Below are positions 48,131 to 59,700 of a stretch of DNA of 64,000 nucleotides, in pieces (positions within the stretch are counted from its first letter, which is position 1; every line of letters begins with the position of its first letter). The notes below the pieces were generated by a model. That model did no database searches. It was given only the letters and a program-made list of their open reading frames with translations, and was not told where the DNA came from. The translations under genes were made by a program, and so were the position numbers. The DNA is taken from assembly GCA_003116995.1 (NCBI GenBank), contig BDSL01000021.1:1116001-1180000 (forward strand), read 5' to 3'. Source of the DNA: Yamagishiella unicocca (taxonomy: Eukaryota > Chlorophyta > Chlorophyceae > Chlamydomonadales > Volvocaceae).

Positions 48131-48403
48131 ATAGGCCCAGGCACGCTCCCCAGAAAGCATGCAGGCATGCCCATGCCTTTTCGGAAACCCTTCAAAGGCT
48201 CCTTTGTTACGTTGGTAGGAACAGAAGCAGTTGCATGCAGCCCCCGTGCGCGATGTCACATGCCTAGGCATGCCCAGGCACGCCTGTGGCCAATGAGATG
48301 GACAGGCCTTGGAGATGCCCGTTCTCAGGGGCGGGGCTATGACCTTTGGCTGTAGGCTTATTTTTTTTATAAGAGAAAATAGGCGTAAAGTGGGCTGTGG
48401 CAT

Positions 48404-48490
48404 CCCGTGCAGAAAGCAAGTGGCCAGGCATGCCTAGGCATGCCTGGGGCCGGTCAATGGTAATTGCGCCAGGCATGCCATTGGGATGGT
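48404..48490 (-). repeat. About 90-bp inverted repeat, right arm
   Basis: Reverse-complement partner of 48039-48130 with small indels, 273 bp away. Confidence 0.85.
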
Positions 48491-49033
48491 ACCCTTGCTT
48501 ACTGGGGGCAGCAGGACCACCATCCACCGGCAGCTGTGGGGCGCTGCTGCCTGGTTGAGCCGCCGGTGACGGTGGGGCGCTGCTGCCTGGGGTTGTAGTA
48601 TAGGTACGTACGGGTTGGCCCATAGCGACCCGCCTTCCTCACAGCACCTATCACATCCTGGGCAGGACTTACGGAGACACTATTTTGTAAGTGGCTAAAG
48701 TATTCCTTTTGGTATTTGCGAACCGGACGTGCGTCGAAACTTCCTCAGCTTGCTCATCGGCATGGCGGCGTTTAGAGACTACGACTTTGGTGGAGTGACG
48801 TCGACGTAGATCCTCTGCATATAACTCATTTAATTATCATTTATTGGACATGATTTCGGCGTTACATATGTAACAGGTTTCGCTCCGAAGTGTTGGTAAA
48901 ATTGGATCAGGTAGGATGCCTTTTCGTGACAAAAAGGATATGAGTATACCTGTAGAAAACAAAAGGGAAAAAATGGTGGTAAAGGGCACAGATCGGTGGT
49001 ACAACGTCCACGACATTAGAAGACGCGGCGTCC

Positions 49034-49074
49034 TCGACTGTTGAAGACATGCGTCTTCGCGAGTTGAAGACGCA
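49034..49074 (-). repeat. 41-bp inverted repeat, right copy
   Basis: tcgactgttgaagacatgcg then tcttcgcgagttgaagacgca; the inverted partner is at 46858-46898. Confidence 0.85.
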
Positions 49075-49349
49075 GAGTGTCACGATGAGCTGCTCCTGCC
49101 GGTCCTTCAGTACCGGCATCTTATACCGGACATTACCTCGTAAGGCTTTGAGTTTTGGATGTTGGGTAGGGTTTTGTTCGAAGTGTAACCCTAGAAAAGG
49201 TGTAACCATAGAAAAGGTTTAACCCTTAAAACTCGCTCCTACTGTTGCCGATGAGAACAGAACCGAGTGGTGCAGCTGCTGCTGCTCTGCGGCTGGGTGC
49301 AGCTGCTGCCGCTGTGCCCTACTGCCGGCATCAACGACGGCGCAGTTGT

Positions 49350-49511
49350 GTCAAGCGGCATTACACGTCAAGCTTGCAGCTGCACGCACTCTCGGGCCTC
49401 ACCGGGCTCCTGGCCACAGCCGTGAGTGGTGTCAAGCGGCATTACACGTCAAGCTTGCAGCTGCACGCACTCTCGGGCCTCACCGGGCTCCTGGCCACAG
49501 CCGTGAGTGGT
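49350..49511 (+). repeat. 81-bp perfect tandem duplication
   Basis: Units 49350-49430 and 49431-49511 look identical (gtcaagcggcattacacgtc .. gccgtgagtg). The length is 27 codons and the frame stays open (VKRHYTSSLQLHALSGLTG twice), and each unit ends in a donor-like gtgagt. Coding status is unproven. Confidence 0.85.
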
Positions 49512-50127
49512 TCCGACCACCGGTGAGCCCACTGGCACCCCTTTCTTCCGTTATCCCACCCCTCACACCCGATCATCGATTCCCGATTGCTCTCTACCTT
49601 CTGGTCTGAGGCCCACTGTAACAGTTACTACTACCCGTCGTCTGTCCCGGCGAGACAATTTCCGACATACCGGTGTCCGAGAGACTCTCCGACCCGCCGC
49701 GACCTCCCGATTCTGCAACCGAAGGCACCCGAAGGCACAGATCAAATCCGAGTGGAAGCCGTGCGGGGGGTCGTACGGACACGACGACCCCCGCTGGCAC
49801 GCCGCGCAAAAACCCTACACAACCCAGAAGCTGCCGGAAGCTGCGGACGCCCCTGGCTGGCCCAAGTTAGGAGAGCCTCGCGCCACAAGCCCGCTTCTTC
49901 AAGGTGCCCCCTCGACAAGGCAATGTCCTGACTTCGATCCCGAACCCGAATTCAACCAGATACCTTTCACTGTTCCCACAATACACCAGGCGGACCTCAA
50001 TCGTGATTTTCGCCGATGCTTGGATGCGTACGATGCCGAGTCTCCGCCTAACTCCCGACTGATAAGCAACCAGACGATACGCACCGCTGTAAAGGGGCGA
50101 TCATACCCTAAAACCCAAAAACCTTAA
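49507..50127 (+). CDS. Hypothetical open frame of 206 codons
   Basis: This frame is AT-richer than neighbouring genes and lacks low complexity (for example FNQIPFTVPTIHQADLNRDF). The listed start is GTG, so a real start would need an upstream exon or an internal ATG. No family is recognised. It could be a transposon-derived or decayed gene, or chance. Confidence 0.2.
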   Translation: MVPTTGEPTGTPFFRYPTPHTRSSIPDCSLPSGLRPTVTVTTTRRLSRRDNFRHTGVRETLRPAATSRFCNRRHPKAQIKSEWKPCGGSYGHDDPRWHAAQKPYTTQKLPEAADAPGWPKLGEPRATSPLLQGAPSTRQCPDFDPEPEFNQIPFTVPTIHQADLNRDFRRCLDAYDAESPPNSRLISNQTIRTAVKGRSYPKTQKP

Positions 50128-50551
50128 AACCCTAACCAACAGCTGGAGCCCGGAAGCTGCGGCGAGTGGCTTCGGCACCCGACAGCTCCAGGGGCGGTAC
50201 CAGCCCGCCGGGTCTACGCCATGGGCGGTCACCGCTCCACGGGTCGCGACAGGCACCGCCCAGTCATGGCCCCGCTCCCCCCTGGACCCCGGGCCTCGCT
50301 GCCAGTCACCCCCGCGCCCCGCCAATACCCCTAGCGCGCCTCCGCCCTTCCTATAGCTCCCATAGCACACCACCCCACCGCAGCGCACCGCCCCCGCCTC
50401 CGCCCCCGCCGGCACCACCAACTCCTCTCCCCCTCAGCGGCACCGCACGCCGCGACCCGAGTCCCGCGACAGCTCCAGGGAACGCGGCTCTCGCTCCCCC
50501 CCAGGCCCCCACCAAACGGCGCCAGCGCAGGCCTGTCCTGGACTGCCGCCG

Positions 50552-50590
50552 GGGGGTTCGAGGGAAACCCGTGGATGTCCGGAAAAACGG
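50552..50590 (-). repeat. Family A dispersed repeat (reverse orientation)
   Basis: ggttcgagggaaacccgtgg then atgtccgg; the complement reads catccacgggtttccctcga. It lies in the 3' flank of the DnaJ gene, fused to a family C copy at 50597. Confidence 0.6.
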
Positions 50591-50596
50591 GGGGGG

Positions 50597-50616
50597 TCGG
50601 TTACACGGCATGGGAA
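50597..50616 (-). repeat. Family C dispersed repeat in the DnaJ gene 3' flank
   Basis: tcggttacacggcatgggaa. On the minus strand this supplies TGTAA (50605-50601), 167 bp after the DnaJ gene stop. Confidence 0.6.
50601..50605 (-). terminator. Candidate TGTAA poly(A) signal of the PIH-CS/DnaJ gene
   Basis: Minus-strand tgtaa 167 bp downstream of the stop codon at 50772, lying inside a family C repeat copy. Confidence 0.5.
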
Positions 50617-50771
50617 GCCCGGGAGAAGGAGAAGGAGAAGCCGGGGAGGGAGGGAGAGCGGCGCCGACGCAAAGGACGGGGCCCCTCGCGAGGTTTTCCC
50701 CGAGGGAGGAAGGGGGGATGTTGGGCTGCGGGTTGGGAGAGCCGCGGAGGGAGCCGCCGGTGCGGCCGCCC

Positions 50772-53700
50772 TCACCGCCGCTTGCTCTTGCGGGACTTGG
50801 TTCCGGAGCCCTTCTCCCCGCGGCCCCGGAAGTGGCCGGGCCCGGTGTTGGTGCCCTTGCTGGACTGGGGGCCAATCCTGTGGGCGGCGGAAAGGGCGGC
50901 GGGACGGGGTGTTTGATAAGAGGTTCCACGAATCCACGGCGCTGCGGGACGGGGGGACGCAGAGCATCAAAGAGGACCGGAGAGGAAACGATCGAAAAAG
51001 AGGGGGGTGGGGCGGGGCGGCCGGCCCCGGTGTGCGGGTATAATGGACGAAGCAGCGGCAGCGGCAGCGGCCACGGCGCCGCTCACCCCCCTCCCATCCA
51101 CCCCTGCTCCCCCCACTCCTCACCCCTACGGGTTACCCCCCCCGGCTGCCACGGGTCTTCCTCGAAACCCCGGCTGCTTACCCAACGGCTAGGCGGCAAA
51201 AGACTCGCGACCCAGGCGCCCCCCCATATCAAAACGTCTGTTCTAAACGATTTTTTCTGGCATCCACGGATCTTCCTCGAAACCCCCCACTCCTACCCAC
51301 GTCATACCCATGCCGTGTAACAGGGCCTTTAGGGGGCCCCCCGCCCGTTCCGCGCCCGCGGCTGTCGCCGCCACTCACTTGAACTGCGCGGTGTGCGTGT
51401 TCGCGGGCAGCCGCATCCCGTCCTTGTGGAACAGCCCGCAGCACTGGGCCATCTCGGTGACGTCCAGCACCTGGGACCCGACAGCGGCGTGCGTCGTAGC
51501 ACAGGCCAAGATGTGGAGGGCAGGGTAGGGATGTGGAGGGCAGGGTAGGGATGTGGAGGGCAGGGTAGGGCAGGGGAGGGGAGGGTAGGGACGTGGAGGG
51601 CAGGGTAGGTATGTGGAGGGCAGGGTTGGGATGTGGAGGGCAGGGTAGGTATGTGGAGGGCAGGGTAGGGATGTGGAGGGCAGGGTAGGGCAGGGTAGGG
51701 CAGGGTAGGGATGTGGAGGGCAGGGTAGGGCAGGGTAGGGCAGGGTAGGGCAGGGTAGGGCAGGGTAGGGATGTGGAGGGCAGGGTAGGGATGTGGAGGG
51801 CAGGGTAGGGCAGGGTAGGGCAGGGTAGGGATGTGGAGGGCAGGGGAGGGCAGGGTTGGGATGTGGAGGGGGTCGGGCAGGTGGGCGTCAGGCGAGGTGC
51901 CCCCTTCGGTGTCTCCGACGGCGGTCGTATCGCACCCCAAAACCCCCACCCCCCTCAGGCCCCACCCCTCAGCCCCACCCACCACTCCCTTCATGCACAT
52001 GAGCATCTTGCGCTCCGGGAAGAGGAAGGCGGCGGGGTCCTCCCACACCCACATGTCGTTGTCGGAGGCGGGGTGGTGCGTACGGCACTCCTTGCAGTAG
52101 CGCGCGCGGGAGCTGCGGGCAGGGCGAGGGGGAGGGAGGGGTGGGGGGCGGGTGCGGGTTCGGCGGCGGTGGGCGAAACGATGTATAGCCGGAGGAACGT
52201 CTGGACGTGGGCGTAAAGAGGTGGGCGTAGAGGAGGGCTGGGGTTCGGGGGACAGGTCCAAGGCACGGGAGCGGGTTCGGCGGCAGTGGGGAGAGGCAGG
52301 CTTCGGTGCAGGCGGTGTGGGACGACTGGGGGGGAGGGGAAATGCAGGAAAGAACCGGTTACTCGAGGGGGTTACTGGAGGGGGGGGAGGAAGTCAGCAC
52401 GGAGCCGCGGTGGGGGAGCCGCGGCTGAAGTGCCGCGCACTGGAGCCCCTCCCTGGAGCCCCCCCCCCGGAAACCCTGGCGCCACCCCCCCCCGCATCCA
52501 CACATACACGTCAGTGGTCAAGATCTTGGCAGTGTGCAGCAGGTGGCAGCTCCAGCACTCCATGTCGAAGCCGTCGACGGGCCGGCCGCCGTTGTCGGTT
52601 GGTACGGCTGCCGGCGCCGCCGTCCTGCCCCTCATCTCGTTCAAGAGCCCCTCGCGCCCCTTGGCGGTTTGCAACAAGGTGTAGGCCTGTGGGGGGGGGG
52701 TTGATAAGAGATTAATAACCGTTTACGTGACATGGACAGGATAGTTGGCGCATGGTCGGCGGACACCCCCTGGGGGGTGGGGGCGGCGGCAGGGCCGTGG
52801 CGGCGGCAGCCAAGGGGAAGGGATGCGGGATGCGGAAGGAATGTACGATCATGTACGGCAGCCTCCCCAATCACCACACGTGGCTACTTTGGCGGCGAAG
52901 GCCGCACCGCCTCACCTCGCCTCACCTCGCCTCACCTCGCCTCACCTCGCCTCACCTCGCCTCACCTCGCCTCACCGACAAAACATCCATCCGCAGTCAT
53001 CCAATCTTCCCACTCCTCCAACCCTCCCATTCTTCCAATCTTCCCACCCAATCGGATCGCCTCGCCCCAACCCCCCACGTGTTTGCGCCCCCTCCCACCC
53101 CCCACACATGTGTTTTGCTCCCCCACCCCCTTCCCCCGCCTGCCCGCACCATGTTGACCCGCTGCGACGCCTCCGCCGCCCCCGCCGCGTCCCCCGCCTT
53201 GTCCGGGTGCACCCGCAGCTGCGTGCGCCGCCACGCTGCCTTCACCGCCTCGTCGCTCAGCGCCGCCGCCTCCGCCGGCTCCGAGGGCAGCCCCAGCACC
53301 GAAAAGTAGTCGCGGGCAGCCAGCACGCGCGCGATGTCGCCTGGAGGGCGGGGGGGGAGGGACGAGAAGACCCGGTTACACGACGTGGGAAGTGTGGCCG
53401 GCGCAGGGAGGGGGGGCGGGGCGAGAAGGCCCGGTTACTCGACACGGTGGGACAGCAGGGTGGGGAGAGAGGGGAGAGGCGAAACACGCAGACAAGCAAC
53501 CGCGGGTGGCGGAGGAGGATCCGACGGCTGTGTGGGCGGACTACAGGCAAGGCAGCTGTGTGGGCTGACTGCAGGCCGCCCCTCCCCCACTGCGGCCTCA
53601 CCTCAAACCTCCCACACTACGCCGCCCTGCCCCTCCCATGCCCTGCAGCCGCCAGACCCACGTGTCAAACCCCGGCCCCCCCGCTTTCTGCCCCCTCCCA

Positions 53701-56700
53701 CCCTTCTCTGCGCGTCATACCGTCGTACTTGCCCCTCCCTCCCCCCGCCCCTCCCTCCCCCCGCCCCTCCCTCCCCCCGCCCCTCCCTCCCCCCCCTCCC
53801 CCTTCCGCCCCTCCCCCTTCCGCCCCTCCCCCTTCCGCCCCTCCCCCTTCCGCCCCTCCCCCTTCCGCCCCTCCCCCTTCCGCCCCTCCCCCTTCCGCCC
53901 CTCCCCCTTCCGCCCCTCCCCCTTCCGCCCCTCCCCCTTCCCCCCCTCCCCCTTCCGCCCCTCCCCCTTCCGCCCCTCCCCCTTCCGCCCCTCCCCCCTC
54001 CGCCCACCTGTGGCCCCCTTGACATGCTCCGGAGCCAGCCTCCCGCCGCGGGGCACCTCGGGCGCCCCGCCTCCTCCCCCCCGCTGCCCATACCCCGACC
54101 CCGCCTCATCGCCGCTGTCCTCCGCCGCGCCCTTGCCGGCGCGGCTGCGCGGCCCCCCCTCGCCTCCGCCGCCTCCGCCACCGCTGCTATCCCCGGTCGC
54201 TGCCGCCGACACCATCAGCCAGCCTATGAACTCCAGCAGCAGCGCGGGCAGCGCCTGGTACCACACCAGGGTGCGGCAGCTGAACACCACGGCGCCCGCA
54301 AAGACGGCGGCGCGGATGCGGCCAGGTGCGACGGCGTGGGCGATGACGAAGATGAGGGTGGCCGCAAGCCGCCAGATGACCGCGTCTGGGCGGAAGTGGG
54401 GCGGGGTGGAAGTGGGGTGGGGTGGGGGTGGGGTGAGGCGCGGGGTATGGGGGGGAGAGGTAAAAGAAGTCCGCGACTCCACGGCCGACAAAGCAAGGGC
54501 GATGACGATGGGGGCCTCAGAAGGGGGGTAAAGGGCGGGAGGGGGCGTGGGGGGGATGGCACCGACCCACCTGCCAGGCAGCACAGCACCGGCAGCGGCG
54601 CCAGGCAGGACAGCATGGGGCGGCGCTTGAAGCTGATGCCCCAGAAGAGCACAGCAGACTGCAGCGCAGCCAGCCACAGCGGGGGGCCGAGAACCAAGCT
54701 GCGGATGACGCACGAGGGAGGGGCCGGAAGCAGAGTGAGGCGGCGTCGGAACGCGTGTTGGGCAGCGAGGATGGCGGGCGGGGGCGGTGGAGGGGAGGAA
54801 ACGAGGACGGCATTCCGTTTGTGTTTTTGATCTGGCAGGCCTCGACCAATGACATTAGCCCTGATGGGTAAGTTATAACTCTCAGACTCCCGGCTTCACC
54901 CTTCACCACCATCCCCCCTTCCAGCACGCCATCACATCAACCGCAGCAGCAGCCAAATGCCACCCCTCCCTGGAGCTTCCCAAACGTCATTCCCACGAGC
55001 TTCCTGGCGGTAAGTAACCCCATGTCATTCCCACGGTTTCCCTCGCTGCCTCCCCCCCTGGAGCTACCCATGTCGTGTTAGCCGCTTTTTATGCCACCCC
55101 TGGAGCTTACATCCACATCCAGCGCAGCAGCAGCCGGATGCCCCCTGACGCCAGGTACAAGAAGGCCGCCAGGGGGACTCCGGTGATGGACGCACAGCCG
55201 ACCATCCACCTGGGGGGTGAGGTGGGTGGGATGTGGGAGGGGGAAGGTGGGATGTGGGAGGGGGAAGGTGGGAGCGGGCACTGTGCCTGGGGGGGTGCGA
55301 TACGGAGTGGGTATGGGAGGGTAGAGGTGGGAGGGGACAGGGGGCGAACGTGTTGGGGGTGGTGGCGGTGGTGATGGTGGTGGTGGTGGCAGTAGCAGTA
55401 GGGGGGTGAGGTGGCAGTAGTAGTCGCTGGTGCTCGGACAGGTGGTGGCAGCAGCAGCCCCTGTCTCACCTGGCGTATTTCTGGCAGTAGCGCTCCAGGC
55501 CGCGGGCCTCATCCGGGTACCCGGCCACCTCGTACAGGAAGTGCAGCGTCGCTGCTGGCACGCAGTTAGGCGGGAAGAGAGGATTCGGTGGGTCGATGGG
55601 TCGGTTCATCCTCGCACGCCACCCCCCCAGCCACCCCCCCAGCCACCCCCCAGCCACCCCCCCAGCCACCCTCCCAGCCACCCCCCAGCCACCCCCCAGC
55701 CACCCCCCAGCCACCCCCCCAGCCACCCCCCAGCCACCCCCCAGCCACCCCCCAGCCACCCTCCCAGCCACCCTCCCAGCCACCCCCCCAGCCACCCCCC
55801 CAGCCACCCCCCCAGCCACCCCCCAGCCACCCCCCAGCCACCCCCCAGCCACCCCCCAGCCACCCTCCCAGCCACCCTCCCAGCCACCCCCCCAGCCACC
55901 CCCCCAGCCAGCCACCCAGCCACCCTCCCAGCCACCCCCCCAGCCACCCCCCAGCCACCCCCCCAGCCACCCTCCCAGCCACCCTCCCAGCCACCCCCCC
56001 AGCCACCCCCCCAGCCACCCCCCCAGCCACCCTCCCAGCCACCCCCCAGCCACCCCCCAGCCACCCTCCCAGCCACCCCCCAGCCACCCCCCAGCCACCC
56101 CCCAGCCAGCCACCCTCCCAGCCACCCTCCCAGCCACCCTCCCAGCCACCCCCCCAGCCACCCTCCCAGCCACCCCAGCCACCCTCCCAGCCACCCCCCA
56201 GCCACCCCCCCAGCCACCCCCCCAGCCACCCCCCAGCCACCCCCCAGCCACCCCCCAGCCACCCTCCCAGCCACCCCCCAGCCACCCCCCAGCCAGCCTC
56301 CCAGCCACCCTCCCAGCCAGCCACCCAGCCACCCCCCCAGCCACCCCCCCAGCCACCCTCCCAGCCACCCCCCCAGCCACCCCCCCAGCCACCCTCCCAG
56401 CCACCCCCCCAGCCACCCCCCCAGCCACCCCCCCAGCCAGCCACCCTCCCAGCCACCCCCCAGCCACCCCCCCAGCCACCCTCCCAGCCAGCCACCCAGC
56501 CACCCCCCCAGCCACCCCCCAGCCACCCTCCCAGCCACCCCCCAGCCACCCTCCCAGCCACCCCCCCAGCCACCCTCCCAGCCACCCTCCCAGCCACCCT
56601 CCCAGCCACCCTCCCAGCCACCCTCCCAGCCACCCTCCCAGCCACCCTCCCAGCCACCCTCCCAGCCACCCTCCCAGCCACCCTCCCAGCCACCCCCCCA

Positions 56701-59700
56701 GCCACCCTCCCAGCCACCCTCCCAGCCATCCAGGTACCCACCTGCCAAGAAGGATAGCGTGAAGTGCGGAATCATCAGGATGCCGTACACGGCCATGGCC
56801 AGACCCGCGATCACCAGACCCACCCAGCCGGGAGCTGCGGGGGGTGAGGGAGGAGGGCGGGAGGCGGGAGGAGGGAGGGCATTAACGGGGGAGTAAAAGA
56901 TAATCAAAGAATCCACGGCCGACAAACCAAGGGCGATGAAGGAGGCGGCCCAGGGGGGGGGGCCGGGTGAGGGTTCGTGAGGGGCAGGGGGTCCGACGTG
57001 CGCGGCGGCTGCGGGGGTGCTAATGGGCTGCTCGAGGATCGCGCCCATGGAGGCGGTGACAGTGGCAGTGGCGGAGGAGGTCGTCGTCGTACTTTTGTTC
57101 TTGCGTCTTTGCGTTGGTTGCTCTAGCGGTGGCGACCGTGGCGATGGTGGCGGTGGTGTTGGTATTGGGCCGGCAGGAGGCGTCATGTCCGTCGTCGGAT
57201 CTCTCACCCGTATCACCCACCCCAAGGCTCGCAGCCGGCAGCACCACGCCACCGCTCTCCCTTCCCCCCCAACCCTCGGTTTGTCAGCCGTGGATCCTTG
57301 TGGATCCTTGTGGATCGCGAAACCCCCCACACCCCTCCCTCACCTGCGTGCGGCTCCAGCGTCCTCTTAACCGCCGCCATCGTCATCACGAACCACCAGT
57401 CCCACCGCCGCTCGCCGCCGGCCTGGCCGCCGCCGTCCGCGCCGCCGCCGTCGTCGCCGCCGCTGCCGGCGGCGTCGCCGGGCTGTGCGTCAGCGTCGCC
57501 GCCGCCGCTTCGGTGCCGCGGCGGCGGCCGCGCGCGCGGCTCGGGCTTGAACCCTGCCGCCGGCCCCTGCGGCCCCGCCCGCCCCGTCCCCGCCTGCGCC
57601 GGCTTCTGCTGCCCGGGACCCTGCTGCTGCTGCTGCTGCCCTGGCCTCTGCTCCTCCGCCTTCGCAGCTCCCGCTCCCGCTCCAGCCGCCGCCGGCTTCC
57701 CGCCGGCTCCGCCGCCAGCAGCCCCAGCCTTCGACCCACGGGTCGCACCCCCAGGGGGCGCCCTGGCGCCGCCCTCGCCTGCAGCCCCTCCGGCCGCCTT
57801 CTGCCCGCTGGATCCGGATCCGGTTCCGGAGCCCGCCGCGGGCTTGGCGCTCGCGCTGGCGCCAGGACGGGGGCCGGTGGGGTTCGAACTGAAGCGCTCC
57901 GGCTCCGGTTTGGTGAACGCGTAGGGCTGGCTGGGCCGCCCGCCGGCGCCGCTGGGAGCCTCGCTGGCGGCCCCGTTGGTGGCCCCACCGGCGGCGGCCT
58001 GCCGCGGTTGCTGTTTGTGTTCTTGCTGGGGTTTGGATGGTTTCGCAGCTTCCGCAGGTTTCGCAGGTTCCGGAGCGGCTGGAGCCGGCCCCGAGCGCTG
58101 TGTGTGTGCGCTCTGCTGCCCGGAAGCGGCCGCTGAGGAGGAGGGGGCGCCGGCTGCGCCGGCAGGGCCGCCGTTTGGCACGGACTGCCCCTGTGCTCGC
58201 CAGTGGCCATGCGCCGGCGCCGGCTGCTGCTGTTGCTTGTCGTTTTGTTTCTGCTTATCATTCTGCTGCTGCTGTTGCTTGTCATCCTGCTGTTGCTTGT
58301 CATCCTGCTGCTGCCGGCGCTTCAATCGGTGATCTGGGTCGCATCGAGTGTTGTACTCGGTCTGCATTGGGGGCGGGGGCGGAGGGGGGTTTGAGCGGAG
58401 GTGGGGTGGCGAGCTACTGGCTGGCAGGGTGGGGGCGCGAAAGGGGCGACCTAGCGCTTCCGGCCCTTACCCTCACCCACGAGCTGCACCACCCACCCAC
58501 CCACCCATCCTCCTCCTCTGAACCTCTCCCCTTACGCCGCCTTCAGCACCCAGCTGCCACCCCTCCCCCTTACCCCTCCTCACCCACCCCTCCTCACCCA
58601 CCCCTCCTCACCCACCCCTCCTCACCCACCCCTCCTCACCCACCCCTCCTCACCCACCCCCGCCGACCAAAGGGCTCTCCTCTCATACCCCCCATCCGCC
58701 AACGGATTTCCTCTCAACCCACCCCCGCCGCCCCGGGCCCTGCATCCGCGTCCCTCCCTCCCTGCAGCCCTTCACTCCTCTACCAGTCCCGACCCACGGG
58801 TCTCCTCCCTCCCTCCTCCGCTCCAAACATCGTGCACCTCCAAACGTCTGTCCTAAACGGTTTTCCTTTCGTATACACGGGTCTCCACCCGCTCTCCCTC
58901 CCTCCCTCCCTCCCTCACCACGCACTCCCTCCCTCCCTCACCACTCCCTCCCTGGAGCCCCCCTTCTCACCGCCAGCAGCTCCCCCTCGTCCGGACACAG
59001 CCCCAGCGCGCGCTCCAGCAGCAGGTCCGCCCGTGATGTGTCCCCCTGCCGGGCCGCAGACAGCGCCCGCTCCAGCCACTGAAGCGCCGCCTCGCGATTC
59101 GCCCGTTGCTTGGCGGTCGCGTACAGCTGCTCGGTCGTGGCTGCTGGCGCTGCTGGCGCTGATGCCGCGGCGGGGGTGCTGCCGGAGGGGCTGCTGGCAG
59201 TGGTGGTGATGGGGGGCGGACCGTTGCCGCTGGCAAGGCCGTTGGCGGAGCTGGTGGGCTGCCGCTGCTCCTGCTTCTGCTGCTTTGGCGCCTGCGGCTG
59301 CGGCTGCGGGATCTGAGACGGCTGCGCCTGCGGGTTATTAGACGTCTGCGCCGGCAGCTGCTTTCCGAAGCCGTCAGCATGCTTCCCGTTCGTGATGCCG
59401 CTGCTGCTACTGCCGTTCCCGGCAGTGCCCTTGGTTCCGGTCGCCACCACCGGCGCAGCAGCGGCAGCAGCACCTTCCTTCGCAGCGGGCTCTACCGGGG
59501 CAGCTGGCGGCTGTCCCGCCCCCTGCCCCACCCCGCCCCCTGCCCCGGCCCCCACCCCCAACCCGCTCTTGCCACCTCGCGCCTTGCCGCCAAAGCCCGG
59601 CAGCGCGCCCTCGTAGAACGAGTCGTGCACCGGGCGGGCGTGTGGCGCCACCGCCGCCTTGCCGCCTCCCCCGCTAGCGGCGGCGGCGGCGCCACTCGCC

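Larger units (their letters stand above)
46858..49074. mobile_element. Putative 2.2-kb non-autonomous element bounded by 41-bp inverted repeats
   Basis: The outer inverted repeats enclose a perfect 70-bp-arm hairpin, a second inverted pair of about 90 bp, and a 21-bp tandem array, with no intact transposase. Target-site duplications are not obvious. Boundaries are an inference. Confidence 0.4.
45913..50771. other. 4.9-kb repeat-rich intergenic region
   Basis: This lies between convergent genes. Composition is AT-richer than in the flanking genes. It contains a putative 2.2-kb inverted-repeat-bounded element, a perfect long hairpin, CATGCCTAGGCATG-type palindromes, an 81-bp tandem duplication and one hypothetical frame. 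Fragments that look once-coding surround the hairpin (for example NKDEKSYMIRGIRHFACDNC at about 47230-47290). Confidence 0.55.

Noticed and set aside
55466..57330. Several 350-570 codon open frames on both strands (WLGG/VAGG and [11 protein letters not shown] repeats)
   Set aside because: They translate the 1.1-kb ccagccaccc array inside a DnaJ gene intron. The true exons on either side (56834-56742 and 55551-55470) join in phase across it.
58938..58970. Stop of a separate PIH-CS gene (..[14 protein letters not shown] stop)
   Set aside because: A gtgaga donor lies directly after ELLA, the next exon joins in phase, and the J-protein helical motif sits just upstream, so splicing is preferred. 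RNA evidence could reverse this.
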